NCBI RefSeq assembly: GCF_004118855.1
Contig: NZ_PDKF01000024.1
Span: 62,001-126,000 of the forward strand
Direction: 5' to 3'
Length of the DNA stretch: 64,000 nucleotides
Source of the DNA: Arcobacter sp. CECT 8983
Lineage (GTDB): Bacteria > Campylobacterota > Campylobacteria > Campylobacterales > Arcobacteraceae
The notes beneath the pieces are model-generated. The model worked only from the letters and a program-made list of their open reading frames with translations, was not told the origin of the DNA and did no database searches. The position numbers and the translations under genes are program-made. Positions 42,598-52,448 of the stretch are shown piece by piece; within the stretch, counting starts at the first letter, position 1; every line of letters starts with the position of its first letter.

Positions 42598-45500
42598 ATG
42601 GAAAATAAAATTCAATATATAAGTAATAAACCAATAGGAGAAGATTCTTTTATTGGTAAATCTCATGACAATATAGCTAATAGTATAGCAGAGCATATTA
42701 TGGATGAATCTCATCCTATGAAAGTTATAGGTTTAGAAGGTGAATGGGGATCGGGTAAATCAAATATTATTGAAATAATAAAAAATAAACTTAATTCTAC
42801 CCACTATGTTTATATTTACGACTCTTGGGGTCATCAAGAAGATTCTCAAAGAAGAGCATTCCTAGAAGAAATGACTGAAGAACTAGAAGAGAATAATTTA
42901 TTAACAAAAAAAACACAATATAAAAATATTAATGGAAAAACATTAAATATATCATGGCAAGAAAAAATTAAATTTCTTCTTGCTAGAAAAAAAGAAACAA
43001 ATAAAAAGACAATACCTAAATTAAGTATTGGGTTAATTCTTATTGGATTAATTGTAGTTCTAACTCCTATTCTTGCATTAATTTCTCAGCTAATTGGAAA
43101 TAATCCACAAGAAAATATAATAGTAAAAATACTGTTTTCTTCATCTGTAGTGATTTTAGCAATAGTTAGTTTTATTATTTATACTTTTTATAAAAAGTTT
43201 ATACATAAAAATAAAGAGTGGGCTAATTTATCATCATTTTTCTACCTATACAAAGGCAAAGAGTTAGAAAATACAACTTTTGAAATATTGTCAGATTTAG
43301 AGCCATCAGTAAAAGAGTTTAAGAATTGGATTAGATCTATATCAAGTGGATTAAAAGATAAACAGCTTTTAATAGTCTATGATAATATGGATAGACTTCC
43401 TCCTAAAAAAGTTGAAGAGATATGGTCATCTATCCATACTTTTTTTGCAGAAGAGCAATATGACAAAATACATATAATTATTCCATTTGATAGAAAACAT
43501 CTTCAAAAAGCTTTTGAATACGAAGAAAATACAAGCCAAATTGATGAATTTATAAATAAAACCTTTTCATTAATATATAGAGTTACTCCTCCTATCTTAA
43601 CTGATTGGAAAAACTACTTTCACATAAAATACCATGAAGCTTTTAAAAATAGTGAAGATGAAGAATTACCGTTAGTCGTATCAATATTTGATAGACTCAA
43701 GGAAAGATTTACACCAAGAGATATTATCGTATTTCTAAATGAAATTGTTAGTTATAAAAAAATATGGAAAGATGAAATACCTTTAAGGTATATTGCTCTT
43801 TTTGTATTGAGTAAAGAATCAATTTTAGAAGATACTCATAAAAATATACTAGATAATAATTATTTGAAAACTACGGATGAACTATTTTCTAAAGATAAAG
43901 AATTACAAAATTATATTTCAGCTTTAGTATTTAATGTACCTGTATATCAGGCGTATCAAGTATTATTGATTAGAGATTTAGAATTAACTTTAAGAGATGA
44001 AGAAGATGCATTAGATATTAATGAGTTAGCAAATAATATACATTTTATTGAAATATTAGAGGTAGTTATTGAATCAAATAACATAGTATTGGATAAAGCT
44101 ATCAAAGTATTAGCTAACCTTGATAAAGAAAAACTACAAGGTGAAAATAAAGAAAAAAGACTTGAATATATATGGAATTTACTAGTTACTAAACAATTGA
44201 AGAATGATATAACAATGTTGTATTTTAACGAGGACTATCAAAACTTATTACTTAATTCATCAAGTGAAAGCAAAATAAAATTACTTGGATTTTTAACAGA
44301 ACAATTTAATAATCTTAAAGAAATCAATGGAAAGGACTACTATGAATGCTTTAATGAATTAGACGGCTTTATTAAAAAAGAAGCTATAGAATTTAACTTG
44401 CAAGATAACATCAAAGAAATAAAAGTAGAAAATGATGTATTTTTAGATTACTTACAAACTGCTGGTAAAGACTATGAAACATATAAACTTACTACAGCTT
44501 ATGAAAAGATAGATACATTTGTAGAAAATAAAATACCTGGTGAAATCAAAAATCTACATTTAGTTGATCTATCAAATATTTTATCTGAATGTGATTTTCA
44601 AAATACTAAGAAAAAAATTGAAACAATAATTACATCAAATCAATTAACAAAAGATAATTTTTATCAGTTACTGAGTATTTACAAATCAATCTCAGAAGAT
44701 AAACCGTTAGCTCAAATTGTAACTATGCCTAACTTATATCAATTACTAGAAAAAGTTACAGAAGAAGATTTAGGTTTTTATGATTTAGTTGCGTTAAGAA
44801 TTAAATATTCAAATCAATATAGACACAATACATGTAGTGCACAACCTCAGCTATGGCAAGACAGATTAATAGATACTTTGGAATTAAATGATGAAAAAAC
44901 AGTTAAAGAAGTAGCAAAACAAATTGAGTACTATATTAGCTATGGAGATTTATTGCTTCTTTCTATAACATGGCAAAAGCCTTTATTAAAAGAAGTTTGT
45001 AAAGATTTAGTTTTTCACAGATATAGCGGTATGAGAAGAATGGATATAAAAGAATCCTTAAAGAATTTTGAAAATATTAAAACTTCATTAGATATTAGCG
45101 AAGAAGATTTACTTAATTCTTTTGAACGATGGACAAAATTTGCAAAAGATGAAATTACACAAGAAAATATACAAGAAGTAATAACAGATTATGAATTTTA
45201 TAACTATTCTGTTTCTATATCTTTAAATTTAACAGAATATATTAATAAAACAATAGAAGCATTTATTAACTCACTAGAACAAGAATCTTTAATAGAAGAA
45301 TGGAATGATAATAGCTCTTATATATATAATACACTTCACATCTTCATGAAACAAAATAAAATCAAGAAGCTTCCTGATAATGTTTTTAATGCACTTAAAG
45401 AAATACTAGTTCAAATATCAAAGTCTGAAACAGTCTTATCCGAAGAAAACTCTATATGGAGCTTTTTTATAGATAATGCAGATAAGAAAAAACTCACTCC

Positions 45501-45846
45501 AACTATCAAAGATATAAGAGACTATTTTATTAGAGAGAATAATATCGATTGTGCTAAGTTTCAGTTTTTTGAAAAGCTATTTAGAGAAATTGGTGATTTA
45601 AATGATAAATCAGGAGATGTTACAAGAACTATTTTTACTAAAATTATTTCCAGTGATGATTGTTTAAATATAATACTAGGGAATGAAAAATTTTATTCTG
45701 AAATCATCAATGCTGCAGGAGATGATGCAGAGAATTTTAAAGATATATTTTTAAATAAATTCAAAGTAGATAATGAGAATACAAAGTTAAAAATATTTGC
45801 AAAAAAAATAAATGTCAATGTTGAAGAGAAAAAAGAAACTAAATAA
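42598..45846 (+). CDS. KAP-family P-loop NTPase, membrane-anchored
   Basis: 1082 aa. The KAP ATPase domain shows Walker A GEWGSGKSN (residues 48-56), two TM helices inserted in the domain (about 143-166 and 177-198), and Walker B LLIVYDNMDRLPP (257-269), followed by KAP-type FVNKTF-like sequence (EFINKTFSLIYRVTPP) and RFTPRDIIVFLNEI. The TM insertion between Walker A and Walker B is the KAP hallmark. The remaining 650 residues are helical with no recognised domain. KAP NTPases include PifA, a plasmid protein excluding phage T7, and animal Kidins220; many bacterial ones are thought to act in defence. The gene is flanked by a 164-bp upstream gap and a 286-bp non-coding stretch with decayed coding-like sequence, consistent with an accessory insertion. 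Confidence 0.85.
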   Translation: MENKIQYISNKPIGEDSFIGKSHDNIANSIAEHIMDESHPMKVIGLEGEWGSGKSNIIEIIKNKLNSTHYVYIYDSWGHQEDSQRRAFLEEMTEELEENNLLTKKTQYKNINGKTLNISWQEKIKFLLARKKETNKKTIPKLSIGLILIGLIVVLTPILALISQLIGNNPQENIIVKILFSSSVVILAIVSFIIYTFYKKFIHKNKEWANLSSFFYLYKGKELENTTFEILSDLEPSVKEFKNWIRSISSGLKDKQLLIVYDNMDRLPPKKVEEIWSSIHTFFAEEQYDKIHIIIPFDRKHLQKAFEYEENTSQIDEFINKTFSLIYRVTPPILTDWKNYFHIKYHEAFKNSEDEELPLVVSIFDRLKERFTPRDIIVFLNEIVSYKKIWKDEIPLRYIALFVLSKESILEDTHKNILDNNYLKTTDELFSKDKELQNYISALVFNVPVYQAYQVLLIRDLELTLRDEEDALDINELANNIHFIEILEVVIESNNIVLDKAIKVLANLDKEKLQGENKEKRLEYIWNLLVTKQLKNDITMLYFNEDYQNLLLNSSSESKIKLLGFLTEQFNNLKEINGKDYYECFNELDGFIKKEAIEFNLQDNIKEIKVENDVFLDYLQTAGKDYETYKLTTAYEKIDTFVENKIPGEIKNLHLVDLSNILSECDFQNTKKKIETIITSNQLTKDNFYQLLSIYKSISEDKPLAQIVTMPNLYQLLEKVTEEDLGFYDLVALRIKYSNQYRHNTCSAQPQLWQDRLIDTLELNDEKTVKEVAKQIEYYISYGDLLLLSITWQKPLLKEVCKDLVFHRYSGMRRMDIKESLKNFENIKTSLDISEEDLLNSFERWTKFAKDEITQENIQEVITDYEFYNYSVSISLNLTEYINKTIEAFINSLEQESLIEEWNDNSSYIYNTLHIFMKQNKIKKLPDNVFNALKEILVQISKSETVLSEENSIWSFFIDNADKKKLTPTIKDIRDYFIRENNIDCAKFQFFEKLFREIGDLNDKSGDVTRTIFTKIISSDDCLNIILGNEKFYSEIINAAGDDAENFKDIFLNKFKVDNENTKLKIFAKKINVNVEEKKETK

Positions 45847-46132
45847 AATATACAACAAAAGCTAACCCTGAACAGGATATCCTATTCGGTAAAGTTGAAT
45901 GTTCAACAACCTCTAAATTTTGGAATAAAATTAGAAAATCTAAGTTATTGGTTTTATAGCCTTTATTTAGAGATATAATTTGTTCCAAAAAGTATTCAAA
46001 AAGTAGAATTTATAGATTCTCTCAAACTCTTAGAACTTTTTGAACAAGAAAAATCACTTTTTAAGTCATAAATTTAAAATTCATCTAGTCTTCACTCAAA
46101 CAATATTACCAACTATGAAATAGTTTCACTCC
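45847..46132. other. Gap with possible decayed coding sequence
   Basis: 286 bp with no intact gene. In one plus-strand frame an open stretch LNVQQPLNFGIKLENL is interrupted by a stop and then continues FVPKSIQKVEFIDSLKL and LLELFEQEKSLFKS to a stop near 46069. Another frame gives EQDILFGKVECSTTSKFW. This looks like a remnant of a former gene at the edge of the KAP insertion. No inverted or direct repeat marks an element boundary. Confidence 0.3.
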
Positions 46133-47968
46133 CTAAATCTCTTCTAACTTCTTATCATATAAAGCCATTAACTCATCTAGTTTTAGTTGATTCTCTTCTA
46201 AAGACTCAAACATCTGCTCTACTTCATCTTCTTGTTTTTTGATAACTTGAGATAGCTCTATAATCTTGCTATTATCACCTTGATTTGAAGCTTGGATTAG
46301 TTCTGCTTGTTGTTTTTCAATATAGTCCTCTATTTCCATAATAGAAGCTTCAAGTTTTTCTATTTTCTTTTTTAATGGATTCGTTTCTTTACTTCTTTCT
46401 TGAATAATCGAAGCTCTTAGTTTTTTGTTCTCTTTTTTATTTACTTTAGGCTGTTTTGGTTTCTCTTTTTGTTCTTCACCTTCTTCATCTTCCCAACCAA
46501 TTTTCTCTAAGAACTCATCATAAGTTCCATCAAAATAATCAGCTCCATCTTTAGCGAAAACAATAAGTCTATCACATACTTGTCTTAATAACTCTTCTGA
46601 GTGAGTTACAATAATACAAGAACCTTGAAAGTTTTTAATAGCTTTTGTAAGTGAGTCAATTGATTGCATATCAAGGTGGTTTGTAGGCTCATCTAGAAAT
46701 AAAAGGTTTACATCTTTTGCTAAGATTTGTCCTAACATTACCCTACTTTTTTCGCCCCCTGATAAAAGTGAGATTTTCTTTTTAACATCATCTCCACTAA
46801 ACATCATAGAACCACAGATACCTCTAACTGTAGATTCAGGAAGTTTTGCATTTGAAACATAAATTTCATCCATGATTGTATTGTTTAGATTTAAGTGAGA
46901 AATATTTGTTTGACCAAAATGCCCAAAAACAGTTGTCCCATGATAATCTATAGTTCCACTAAGAGGAGTTAGCTCTTTTGCAATATTATTTAGAAGTGTA
47001 GATTTACCTTTACCATTTTTACCAATGATTCCTAAAGTTTCACCTTTTTTTAGAGTAAAAGAGATATCTTTAAAAAGTATTTCATTCTCTTGATATCCAA
47101 AGCTTAAATCTTTTACATCAAGTAAAACTTTCGCAGGAGTATCTTTATAGTTAAAGTCAAACTCTAAAGTTGCTTCATCTACAATAGAATCCATCTCATC
47201 CATTTTTTCTAAAAGTTTTACTTTTGATTGAGCTTGTGCAGCTGTTGAAGCTCTTGCTTTATTCTTAGCAATAAACTCTTCTAACTCTTTTCTTTTTTTA
47301 TCTTGTGCTTCTTTTTGTTTTTCATAATGTTCATCATTTGCTTCAAGTTGAGCATAGAACTTATGAGTATTTCCTTCAAGCATAAATAAAGATTGTCTTA
47401 CAATACCCATTGTGTGTGTACAAACAGTATCCATAAAGTCTCTATCGTGTGTGATGATGATAACTTCACCATCAAAACTTTTTAAAAAGTTCTTTAACCA
47501 TCTTAAAGAAAGAATATCTAAGTAGTTTGTAGGCTCATCTAGAAGTAATAAATTTGGTTCTGTAATTAAAAGTTTTGCTAGGTTTATTCTAATTTGATAA
47601 CCACCAGAAAAAGATAAAGGATCTTTTTGTAAATCTTCATGAGAAAACCCTAGACCAAAAAGTATCTTCTCTACTTTATAAATAGAATACTTATCATCTT
47701 CACTTAAAGCTAATGCAGTTTCATCCACTAATGTTTTTTCACTAAACTCTAAGTGCTGTTTTAAAGCCCCTATCTTATAGTTTTTAGGAATTAAAATCTC
47801 CCCATCATCAGCTTGCTCTTCACCTAAAATAAGTTTAAATAGTGTAGATTTACCTGTACCATTTCTTCCTACAAGCCCAACTTTTTGACCTTGTCCTAAT
47901 ATTAAATTTAAATCTGTAAATAGTGTCTTTTCACCAAAATGTTTTGAAAGATTTTTTAGTTGTATCAT
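46133..47968 (-). CDS. ABC-F family ATPase (Uup/YheS-like)
   Basis: 611 aa soluble protein with two ABC domains, no TM. Domain 1: Walker A GRNGTGKST, signature LSFSGGYQIRI, Walker B LLLLDEPTNYLDI. Domain 2: GKNGKGKST, LLSGGEKSRV, LLFLDEPTNHLDM. A helical P-site tRNA-interaction-type linker (about 215-260) separates them and a C-terminal coiled coil (about 525-611) follows, as in Uup. ABC-F proteins act on ribosomes to resolve stalled or distorted elongation complexes. Monocistronic. Confidence 0.92.
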   Translation of the reverse strand: MIQLKNLSKHFGEKTLFTDLNLILGQGQKVGLVGRNGTGKSTLFKLILGEEQADDGEILIPKNYKIGALKQHLEFSEKTLVDETALALSEDDKYSIYKVEKILFGLGFSHEDLQKDPLSFSGGYQIRINLAKLLITEPNLLLLDEPTNYLDILSLRWLKNFLKSFDGEVIIITHDRDFMDTVCTHTMGIVRQSLFMLEGNTHKFYAQLEANDEHYEKQKEAQDKKRKELEEFIAKNKARASTAAQAQSKVKLLEKMDEMDSIVDEATLEFDFNYKDTPAKVLLDVKDLSFGYQENEILFKDISFTLKKGETLGIIGKNGKGKSTLLNNIAKELTPLSGTIDYHGTTVFGHFGQTNISHLNLNNTIMDEIYVSNAKLPESTVRGICGSMMFSGDDVKKKISLLSGGEKSRVMLGQILAKDVNLLFLDEPTNHLDMQSIDSLTKAIKNFQGSCIIVTHSEELLRQVCDRLIVFAKDGADYFDGTYDEFLEKIGWEDEEGEEQKEKPKQPKVNKKENKKLRASIIQERSKETNPLKKKIEKLEASIMEIEDYIEKQQAELIQASNQGDNSKIIELSQVIKKQEDEVEQMFESLEENQLKLDELMALYDKKLEEI

Positions 47969-47997
47969 AATGCTCTTTATATATTTTGTTTTAAAAA

Positions 47998-48031
47998 GTG
48001 ATTGTACAGTAAACTCAATTATACATCACTC
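47998..48031. other. Imperfect inverted repeat between ABC-F and glucosaminidase genes
   Basis: AGTGATTGTA pairs with TACATCACT with one bulged T, loop about 15 bases. It may be a weak terminator for the glucosaminidase gene or an operator for the ABC-F gene. Confidence 0.3.
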
Positions 48032-48040
48032 AAAGAAATG

Positions 48041-48799
48041 CTACCAACTTTCATCAAAGCTTTTTTTATCATAGATATCTTTTGTAAGTTTAGTTAATCC
48101 TGTTTTTTCTAAGACTTTTATTACCTTTATTGGCCAAGTTTTCCTGTAGTTAAAAGAGTTTTTCTTTCCACCGATATGATTTATAAACTCTTCGTTAAGT
48201 TTCTTTGTAAAAAGTATCTCTTTTCCATACTTTTTAACTTGTTCATCTAAAAAGGATCTTGCACCACTAAAAGCCTCAAATCTATTGTTATAACTTATCC
48301 AAAGAGTTGAAAAATCTTTTATGTTTTGTAAGTTTGCTTTTTTCTTTTCTTCTTTATTATAATCAAAGTAATCAAGATTTGTAGTAGTTCCAGCTAAGCT
48401 CTTAGGCCTATAATCTTTTTTAAGACTCTTTGGTCTTTGTTTCCATACTAATTCTTTTTTGTCGTAACTAGCTATCTTTTTTTTATTGTATATTACTTTA
48501 TATGGGTCTTTTGTATTAGGTAAATATAAAGAAGGTAATGCTTTATCATTTTTATTTGCACCAAGGCTTAAGATATTTCCAGAAATAGAAGCGACATAAC
48601 CTCTTCCATATCCAGACTCCACACTTGCTATTGCTAAGATAGCTGCAGGAGGCATATTATGCTTTAAAGCTATATCAACTGTTTCTTTTACCAAAGAAGA
48701 ATAAAACTTCTTTACATGGATATATTTTCTATATGAAAAGTTTTTATCATAAGAGAATAAAAAGTTTGTAAGTAGTAGTAATATTAAAATATGTTTCAT
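48041..48799 (-). CDS. Glucosaminidase-domain protein (Bax-like)
   Basis: 252 aa with a Sec signal peptide (about 1-17). It is a beta-N-acetylglucosaminidase (PF01832) fold: catalytic-region AILAIASVESGYGRGYVASISGNILSLG, later LWISYNNRFEAFSGARSFLDE and YGKEILFTKKLNEEF. E. coli Bax and related proteins belong here. Likely cleaves peptidoglycan in the periplasm. Monocistronic, with the PDH-operon terminator just upstream of its promoter. Confidence 0.82.
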   Translation of the reverse strand: MKHILILLLLTNFLFSYDKNFSYRKYIHVKKFYSSLVKETVDIALKHNMPPAAILAIASVESGYGRGYVASISGNILSLGANKNDKALPSLYLPNTKDPYKVIYNKKKIASYDKKELVWKQRPKSLKKDYRPKSLAGTTTNLDYFDYNKEEKKKANLQNIKDFSTLWISYNNRFEAFSGARSFLDEQVKKYGKEILFTKKLNEEFINHIGGKKNSFNYRKTWPIKVIKVLEKTGLTKLTKDIYDKKSFDESW

Positions 48800-48820
48800 G
48801 AAATAATATTAGCATAAAAA

Positions 48821-48851
48821 AAAGCCCACCTTCATTAAGAAGATGGGCTTT
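48821..48851 (-). terminator. Terminator of the aceE-aceF-lpd operon
   Basis: AAAGCCCA / TGGGCTTT (8 bp) continues, after one mismatch, with CTTC/GAAG around ATTAA. On the minus strand it is followed by a run of T, the classic intrinsic terminator, 27 bp after the lpd stop. Confidence 0.85.
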
Positions 48852-48877
48852 ATTTCAAATTGTTTAAACAGTTTAAA

Positions 48878-50683
48878 CTATTTTTTCTTTACAGCTTTTT
48901 TGTTTGGTAAGTCAGTAATACTTCCGTGGAAGATTTCTGCACACATACCAACTGATTCGTGTAAAGTAGGATGTGCATGAATTGTTAATCCAATATCTTC
49001 AGCATCACAATCCATTTCAAGTGCTAATGAAATTTCACCAAGTAATTCACCTGCGTTTTCACCAACTAAAGAACCACCGATTAACTGGTGAGTATCTTTA
49101 TCAAAGATTAGTTTTGTCATACCAGTTTCAGATACATCTGAAGCTAAGGCACGTCCTGAAGCAGACCAAGGGAATGATGCAACTTCATAGTTGATTCCAG
49201 CTTCTTTTGCTTCAATTTCACTCATACCAGCAGTTGCAATTTCTGGGAATGTATATGCAATACCAGGAATTTGTTTAGGTTCAAAGAATACTTTGTGACC
49301 TGCAATAACTTCTGCTGCAACATGACCTTCATGTACTGCTTTATGAGCAAGCATTGGTTGACCAATAATATCACCAATAGCAAAGATATGAGGAACTTTT
49401 GTTCTCATTTGATTATCTACAGAGATAAACCCTTTATCATCAACTTCAACACCAGTATTTTCTAATCCTATGTTTAATCCATTTGGAGTTCTACCCATAG
49501 CAACTAATACTGCATCATAAGTTTGAGGTTCAGCAGGTGCATTGTCACCTTTAAACTCTACATAAATACCCTCTTGCTTAGGAATAATAGCTTGAGTTTG
49601 AGTTTTAAACATAAAGTTAAACTTCTTCTCATTTGCTTTTGTATATACCTTAACGATATCTTTATCTGTACCTGTCATAACTTGAGGACCACGTACTACT
49701 ACATCAATCTCAGACCCTAGTCTTTGATAAACTGTAGCCATTTCAAGACCAATAATTCCACCACCCATTACAAGTAGTCTTTTTGGAACTTCTTTTACTT
49801 CAAGTGCATTTGTAGAATCCCAAATTCTTGGATCTTCATGAGGAATGAATCCCATTTTAGAAGACTGAGAACCAGCTGCAATAATACAATTATCAAATGA
49901 AACTTTAGTTTGTTCACCCTCTTTATCTGTATGATTTACAATAACAGTATGCTCATCTACAAATTTAGCAACACCTTGAACAACAGTTACTTTTCTCATT
50001 TTAGCCATAGCAGATAGACCATCAGTAAGTTTTTTAACAACTCCTGATTTATATGCTGCTACACCTGGTAAATCAATTTCTGGTTTAGGGAATTTGATAC
50101 CAGCATGCTCAATATGTGCTGCTTCATCAATAACTTTAGCAACATGAAGTAATGCTTTTGAAGGAATACAACCAACATTTAAACAAACTCCACCTAAAGT
50201 TGGGTGTCTTTCTACTAAAACAGTATCTAAACCCAAATCAGCACATCTAAATGCAGCAGAATATCCACCAGGTCCTGCTCCAATTACAAGAACTTGACCT
50301 TTTACTTCTTTTGCATTTGCACTTACTTCAACATTTGAAGGTGCTGGTTTAGAAGAAGTAGTTTTTTCAGCTGGTGCTGCTGTTTCTTTTACTTCTTCTT
50401 TTGATGGTGTTTCTTCTGCTTTATCTTCTGAATCACCCTCTTCTTCAACTTCAACTTTAGCAATTAAATCGCCAGAGTTTACTTTATCACCAACTTTTAC
50501 AAGAATCTCTTTAATAACACCTGCCTCTGTTGTTGGAACATCCATAGAAGCTTTTTCAGTCTCTAAAGTAATAAGTCCATCTTCTACTTCTACAGTATCA
50601 CCAACTTCAACCATAACTTCAATTAAATCTACATCTTTATCTGCACCTAAATCAGGAATAAGAATATCAACAATTTTACCCAT
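48878..50683 (-). CDS. lpd: Dihydrolipoyl dehydrogenase with N-terminal lipoyl domain (PDH E3)
   Basis: 601 aa. Residues 1-80 are a lipoyl domain (lipoyl Lys in LETEKASMDVP), then an Ala/Pro/Glu linker, and from about 128 the flavoprotein disulfide reductase: VIGAGPGGYSAAF, redox-active GGVCLNVGCIPSKALL, NAD-binding VMGGGIIGLEMATVY, IFAIGDIIGQPMLAHKA, and C-terminal HAHPTLHES with His-Glu. It reoxidises dihydrolipoamide with NAD+. The lipoyl domain is nearly identical to the first one of AceF. 9 bp behind aceF, AAGGAG ribosome binding site, end of the PDH operon. Confidence 0.95.
   Translation of the reverse strand: MGKIVDILIPDLGADKDVDLIEVMVEVGDTVEVEDGLITLETEKASMDVPTTEAGVIKEILVKVGDKVNSGDLIAKVEVEEEGDSEDKAEETPSKEEVKETAAPAEKTTSSKPAPSNVEVSANAKEVKGQVLVIGAGPGGYSAAFRCADLGLDTVLVERHPTLGGVCLNVGCIPSKALLHVAKVIDEAAHIEHAGIKFPKPEIDLPGVAAYKSGVVKKLTDGLSAMAKMRKVTVVQGVAKFVDEHTVIVNHTDKEGEQTKVSFDNCIIAAGSQSSKMGFIPHEDPRIWDSTNALEVKEVPKRLLVMGGGIIGLEMATVYQRLGSEIDVVVRGPQVMTGTDKDIVKVYTKANEKKFNFMFKTQTQAIIPKQEGIYVEFKGDNAPAEPQTYDAVLVAMGRTPNGLNIGLENTGVEVDDKGFISVDNQMRTKVPHIFAIGDIIGQPMLAHKAVHEGHVAAEVIAGHKVFFEPKQIPGIAYTFPEIATAGMSEIEAKEAGINYEVASFPWSASGRALASDVSETGMTKLIFDKDTHQLIGGSLVGENAGELLGEISLALEMDCDAEDIGLTIHAHPTLHESVGMCAEIFHGSITDLPNKKAVKKK
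50439..50683. repeat. Lipoyl-domain direct repeat, copy 1 (in lpd)
   Basis: About 245 bp encoding the lpd lipoyl domain, nearly identical at the DNA level to 52193-52438 in aceF, including an uninterrupted identical stretch of roughly 80 bases. Suggests recent duplication or gene conversion. Confidence 0.7.
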
Positions 50684-50692
50684 TTTTACTCC

Positions 50693-52438
50693 TTATAGAC
50701 TTAATAGTCTGATGTCACTTAAAAGCTTAGATAATGTAGTAGTGAATCTAGCACCATCTGCTCCATCAATAACTTTGTGGTCATAAGATAATGATAATGG
50801 TAACATTAATCTTGGTACAAAGTTTTCTCCATCCCATACTGGTTTCATTTCAGATTTAGATAATCCTAAAATTGCAACTTCAGGAGCATTGATGATTGGA
50901 GTAAATTTAGTTCCTCCAATTCCACCTAAAGAAGAGATTGTAAATGATGCACCTTGCATATCAGCTGATTTAAGTTTCCCTTCTCTAGCTCTGCTTGAGA
51001 TATCTGCCATTTCAAGAGCAATCTCTTTGAAACCTTTTTTATCAACATCTTTGATTACAGGTACTACTAGTCCATTTGGAGTATCTACTGCAATTGCAAT
51101 ATTGAAGTATTTCTTCATAATTAGACTTTGACCATCTGCACTTAATGAAGCATTGAATTTTGGATGAATTTCAAGTGCCTTAGCTACTGCTTTAACTACA
51201 AATACTAATGGAGATAATTTAAATCCATCTGCAATTGCATTTTGTGCTTTTCTAAAGCTTTCCATCTCAGTAATATCTGATTCATCAAATTGAGTAACGT
51301 GAGGCATTGAAACCCAGTTTCTATGTAATGATGGTCCAGAAATTTTTTGAATTCTGCTAAGCTCAACAGTTTCAATTTCACCAAATTGTGAGAAATCAAT
51401 CTCTTTAAGTTCTGGGAAGTTAAATCCAAGACCTGTTCCAGTTCCCGCAGCTGCTACTGCTGGTTTAGATAATTGCTCTTTTACATAAGCTTTAATATCG
51501 TCTTTAAGGATTCTTCCTTTTCTACCAGTTCCTTTTACAAAACCTAAATCAACACCAAACTCTCTTGCCACTTTTCTAACAGAAGGAGAAGCATAGATTT
51601 TCTTAGCTTTTTCAGTTAATACTGAAGTTGCTTCAGGTGCAGATGTTGCTGCCACTTCTTGAACTGTTGCTGTTTTCTTTGGTTCTTCTTTTTTAGTTGG
51701 CGCTTCTTCTTTTTTAGCTGGAGTTGGAACTTTTGATTCCATAACAACTTTTTTAACCATTTTTGCAATTAAATCACCAGAATTTACTTTCATTCCAGCT
51801 TCTACAGCTAATTCTAAAATTTCTCCTGCGAATGGAGCTGGTACATCCATTGAAGCTTTTTCAGTTTCTAGTGTAATTAAACCATCTTCATGCTCAACAG
51901 TATCACCAACATTAACCATAACATCAATTAAATCAACATCTTTATCAGCACCTAAATCTGGTACATGAACTTCTTCAATTACTGAACAAATTGTTTGCTC
52001 ATTTACAAATTGACAAGATATTTCTGCACCAGCTGCACTAATAGCTTTTAATTCAGCTTCTGCTTCTTCTAATCCCATTGCTTCAGAAGAATTTGTTGAA
52101 GAAGTTGCTTCTTCTTTTTTTGGTTCTTCTTTTATAGGTTGAGATTCAGAAGCTTCTTCAGTTTTTTCTTCTGCTTTTTCTTCAGATGCACCCTCTTCTT
52201 CAACTTCAACTCTAGCGATTAAATCACCAGAGTTTACTTTATCACCAACTTTTACAAGAATCTCTTTAATAACACCTGCATGAGTTGTAGGAACATCCAT
52301 TGAAGCTTTTTCAGTCTCTAAAGTAATAAGTCCATCTTCTACTTCTACAGTATCACCAACTTCAACCATAACTTCAATTAAATCAACATCTTTGTCTGCT
52401 CCTAAATCAGGAATAAAAATATCTACTAAAGTACTCAT
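50693..52438 (-). CDS. aceF: Dihydrolipoyllysine acetyltransferase (PDH E2) with two lipoyl domains
   Basis: 581 aa: lipoyl domain 1 (about 1-80), Glu-rich linker, lipoyl domain 2 (about 155-230, VHVPDLGADKDVDLIDVMV), peripheral subunit-binding domain (about 288-325, SPSVRKVAREFGVDLGFVKG), and the catalytic acetyltransferase (about 350-581) ending with the His/Asp motif LSYDHKVIDGADGARF. It passes acetyl groups from E1 to CoA in the pyruvate dehydrogenase core. It stands between aceE and lpd with 9-10 bp gaps. Confidence 0.95.
   Translation of the reverse strand: MSTLVDIFIPDLGADKDVDLIEVMVEVGDTVEVEDGLITLETEKASMDVPTTHAGVIKEILVKVGDKVNSGDLIARVEVEEEGASEEKAEEKTEEASESQPIKEEPKKEEATSSTNSSEAMGLEEAEAELKAISAAGAEISCQFVNEQTICSVIEEVHVPDLGADKDVDLIDVMVNVGDTVEHEDGLITLETEKASMDVPAPFAGEILELAVEAGMKVNSGDLIAKMVKKVVMESKVPTPAKKEEAPTKKEEPKKTATVQEVAATSAPEATSVLTEKAKKIYASPSVRKVAREFGVDLGFVKGTGRKGRILKDDIKAYVKEQLSKPAVAAAGTGTGLGFNFPELKEIDFSQFGEIETVELSRIQKISGPSLHRNWVSMPHVTQFDESDITEMESFRKAQNAIADGFKLSPLVFVVKAVAKALEIHPKFNASLSADGQSLIMKKYFNIAIAVDTPNGLVVPVIKDVDKKGFKEIALEMADISSRAREGKLKSADMQGASFTISSLGGIGGTKFTPIINAPEVAILGLSKSEMKPVWDGENFVPRLMLPLSLSYDHKVIDGADGARFTTTLSKLLSDIRLLSL
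52193..52438. repeat. Lipoyl-domain direct repeat, copy 2 (in aceF)
   Basis: Partner of 50439-50683, same orientation, about 1.75 kb apart. Homologous recombination between the copies would delete most of aceF and fuse its start to lpd in frame. Confidence 0.7.
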
Positions 52439-52448
52439 CTTTTACTCC

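Noticed and set aside
48973-49720. Plus-strand open frames inside lpd
   Set aside because: Shadows of a well-supported flavoprotein gene; low-complexity products without family features.
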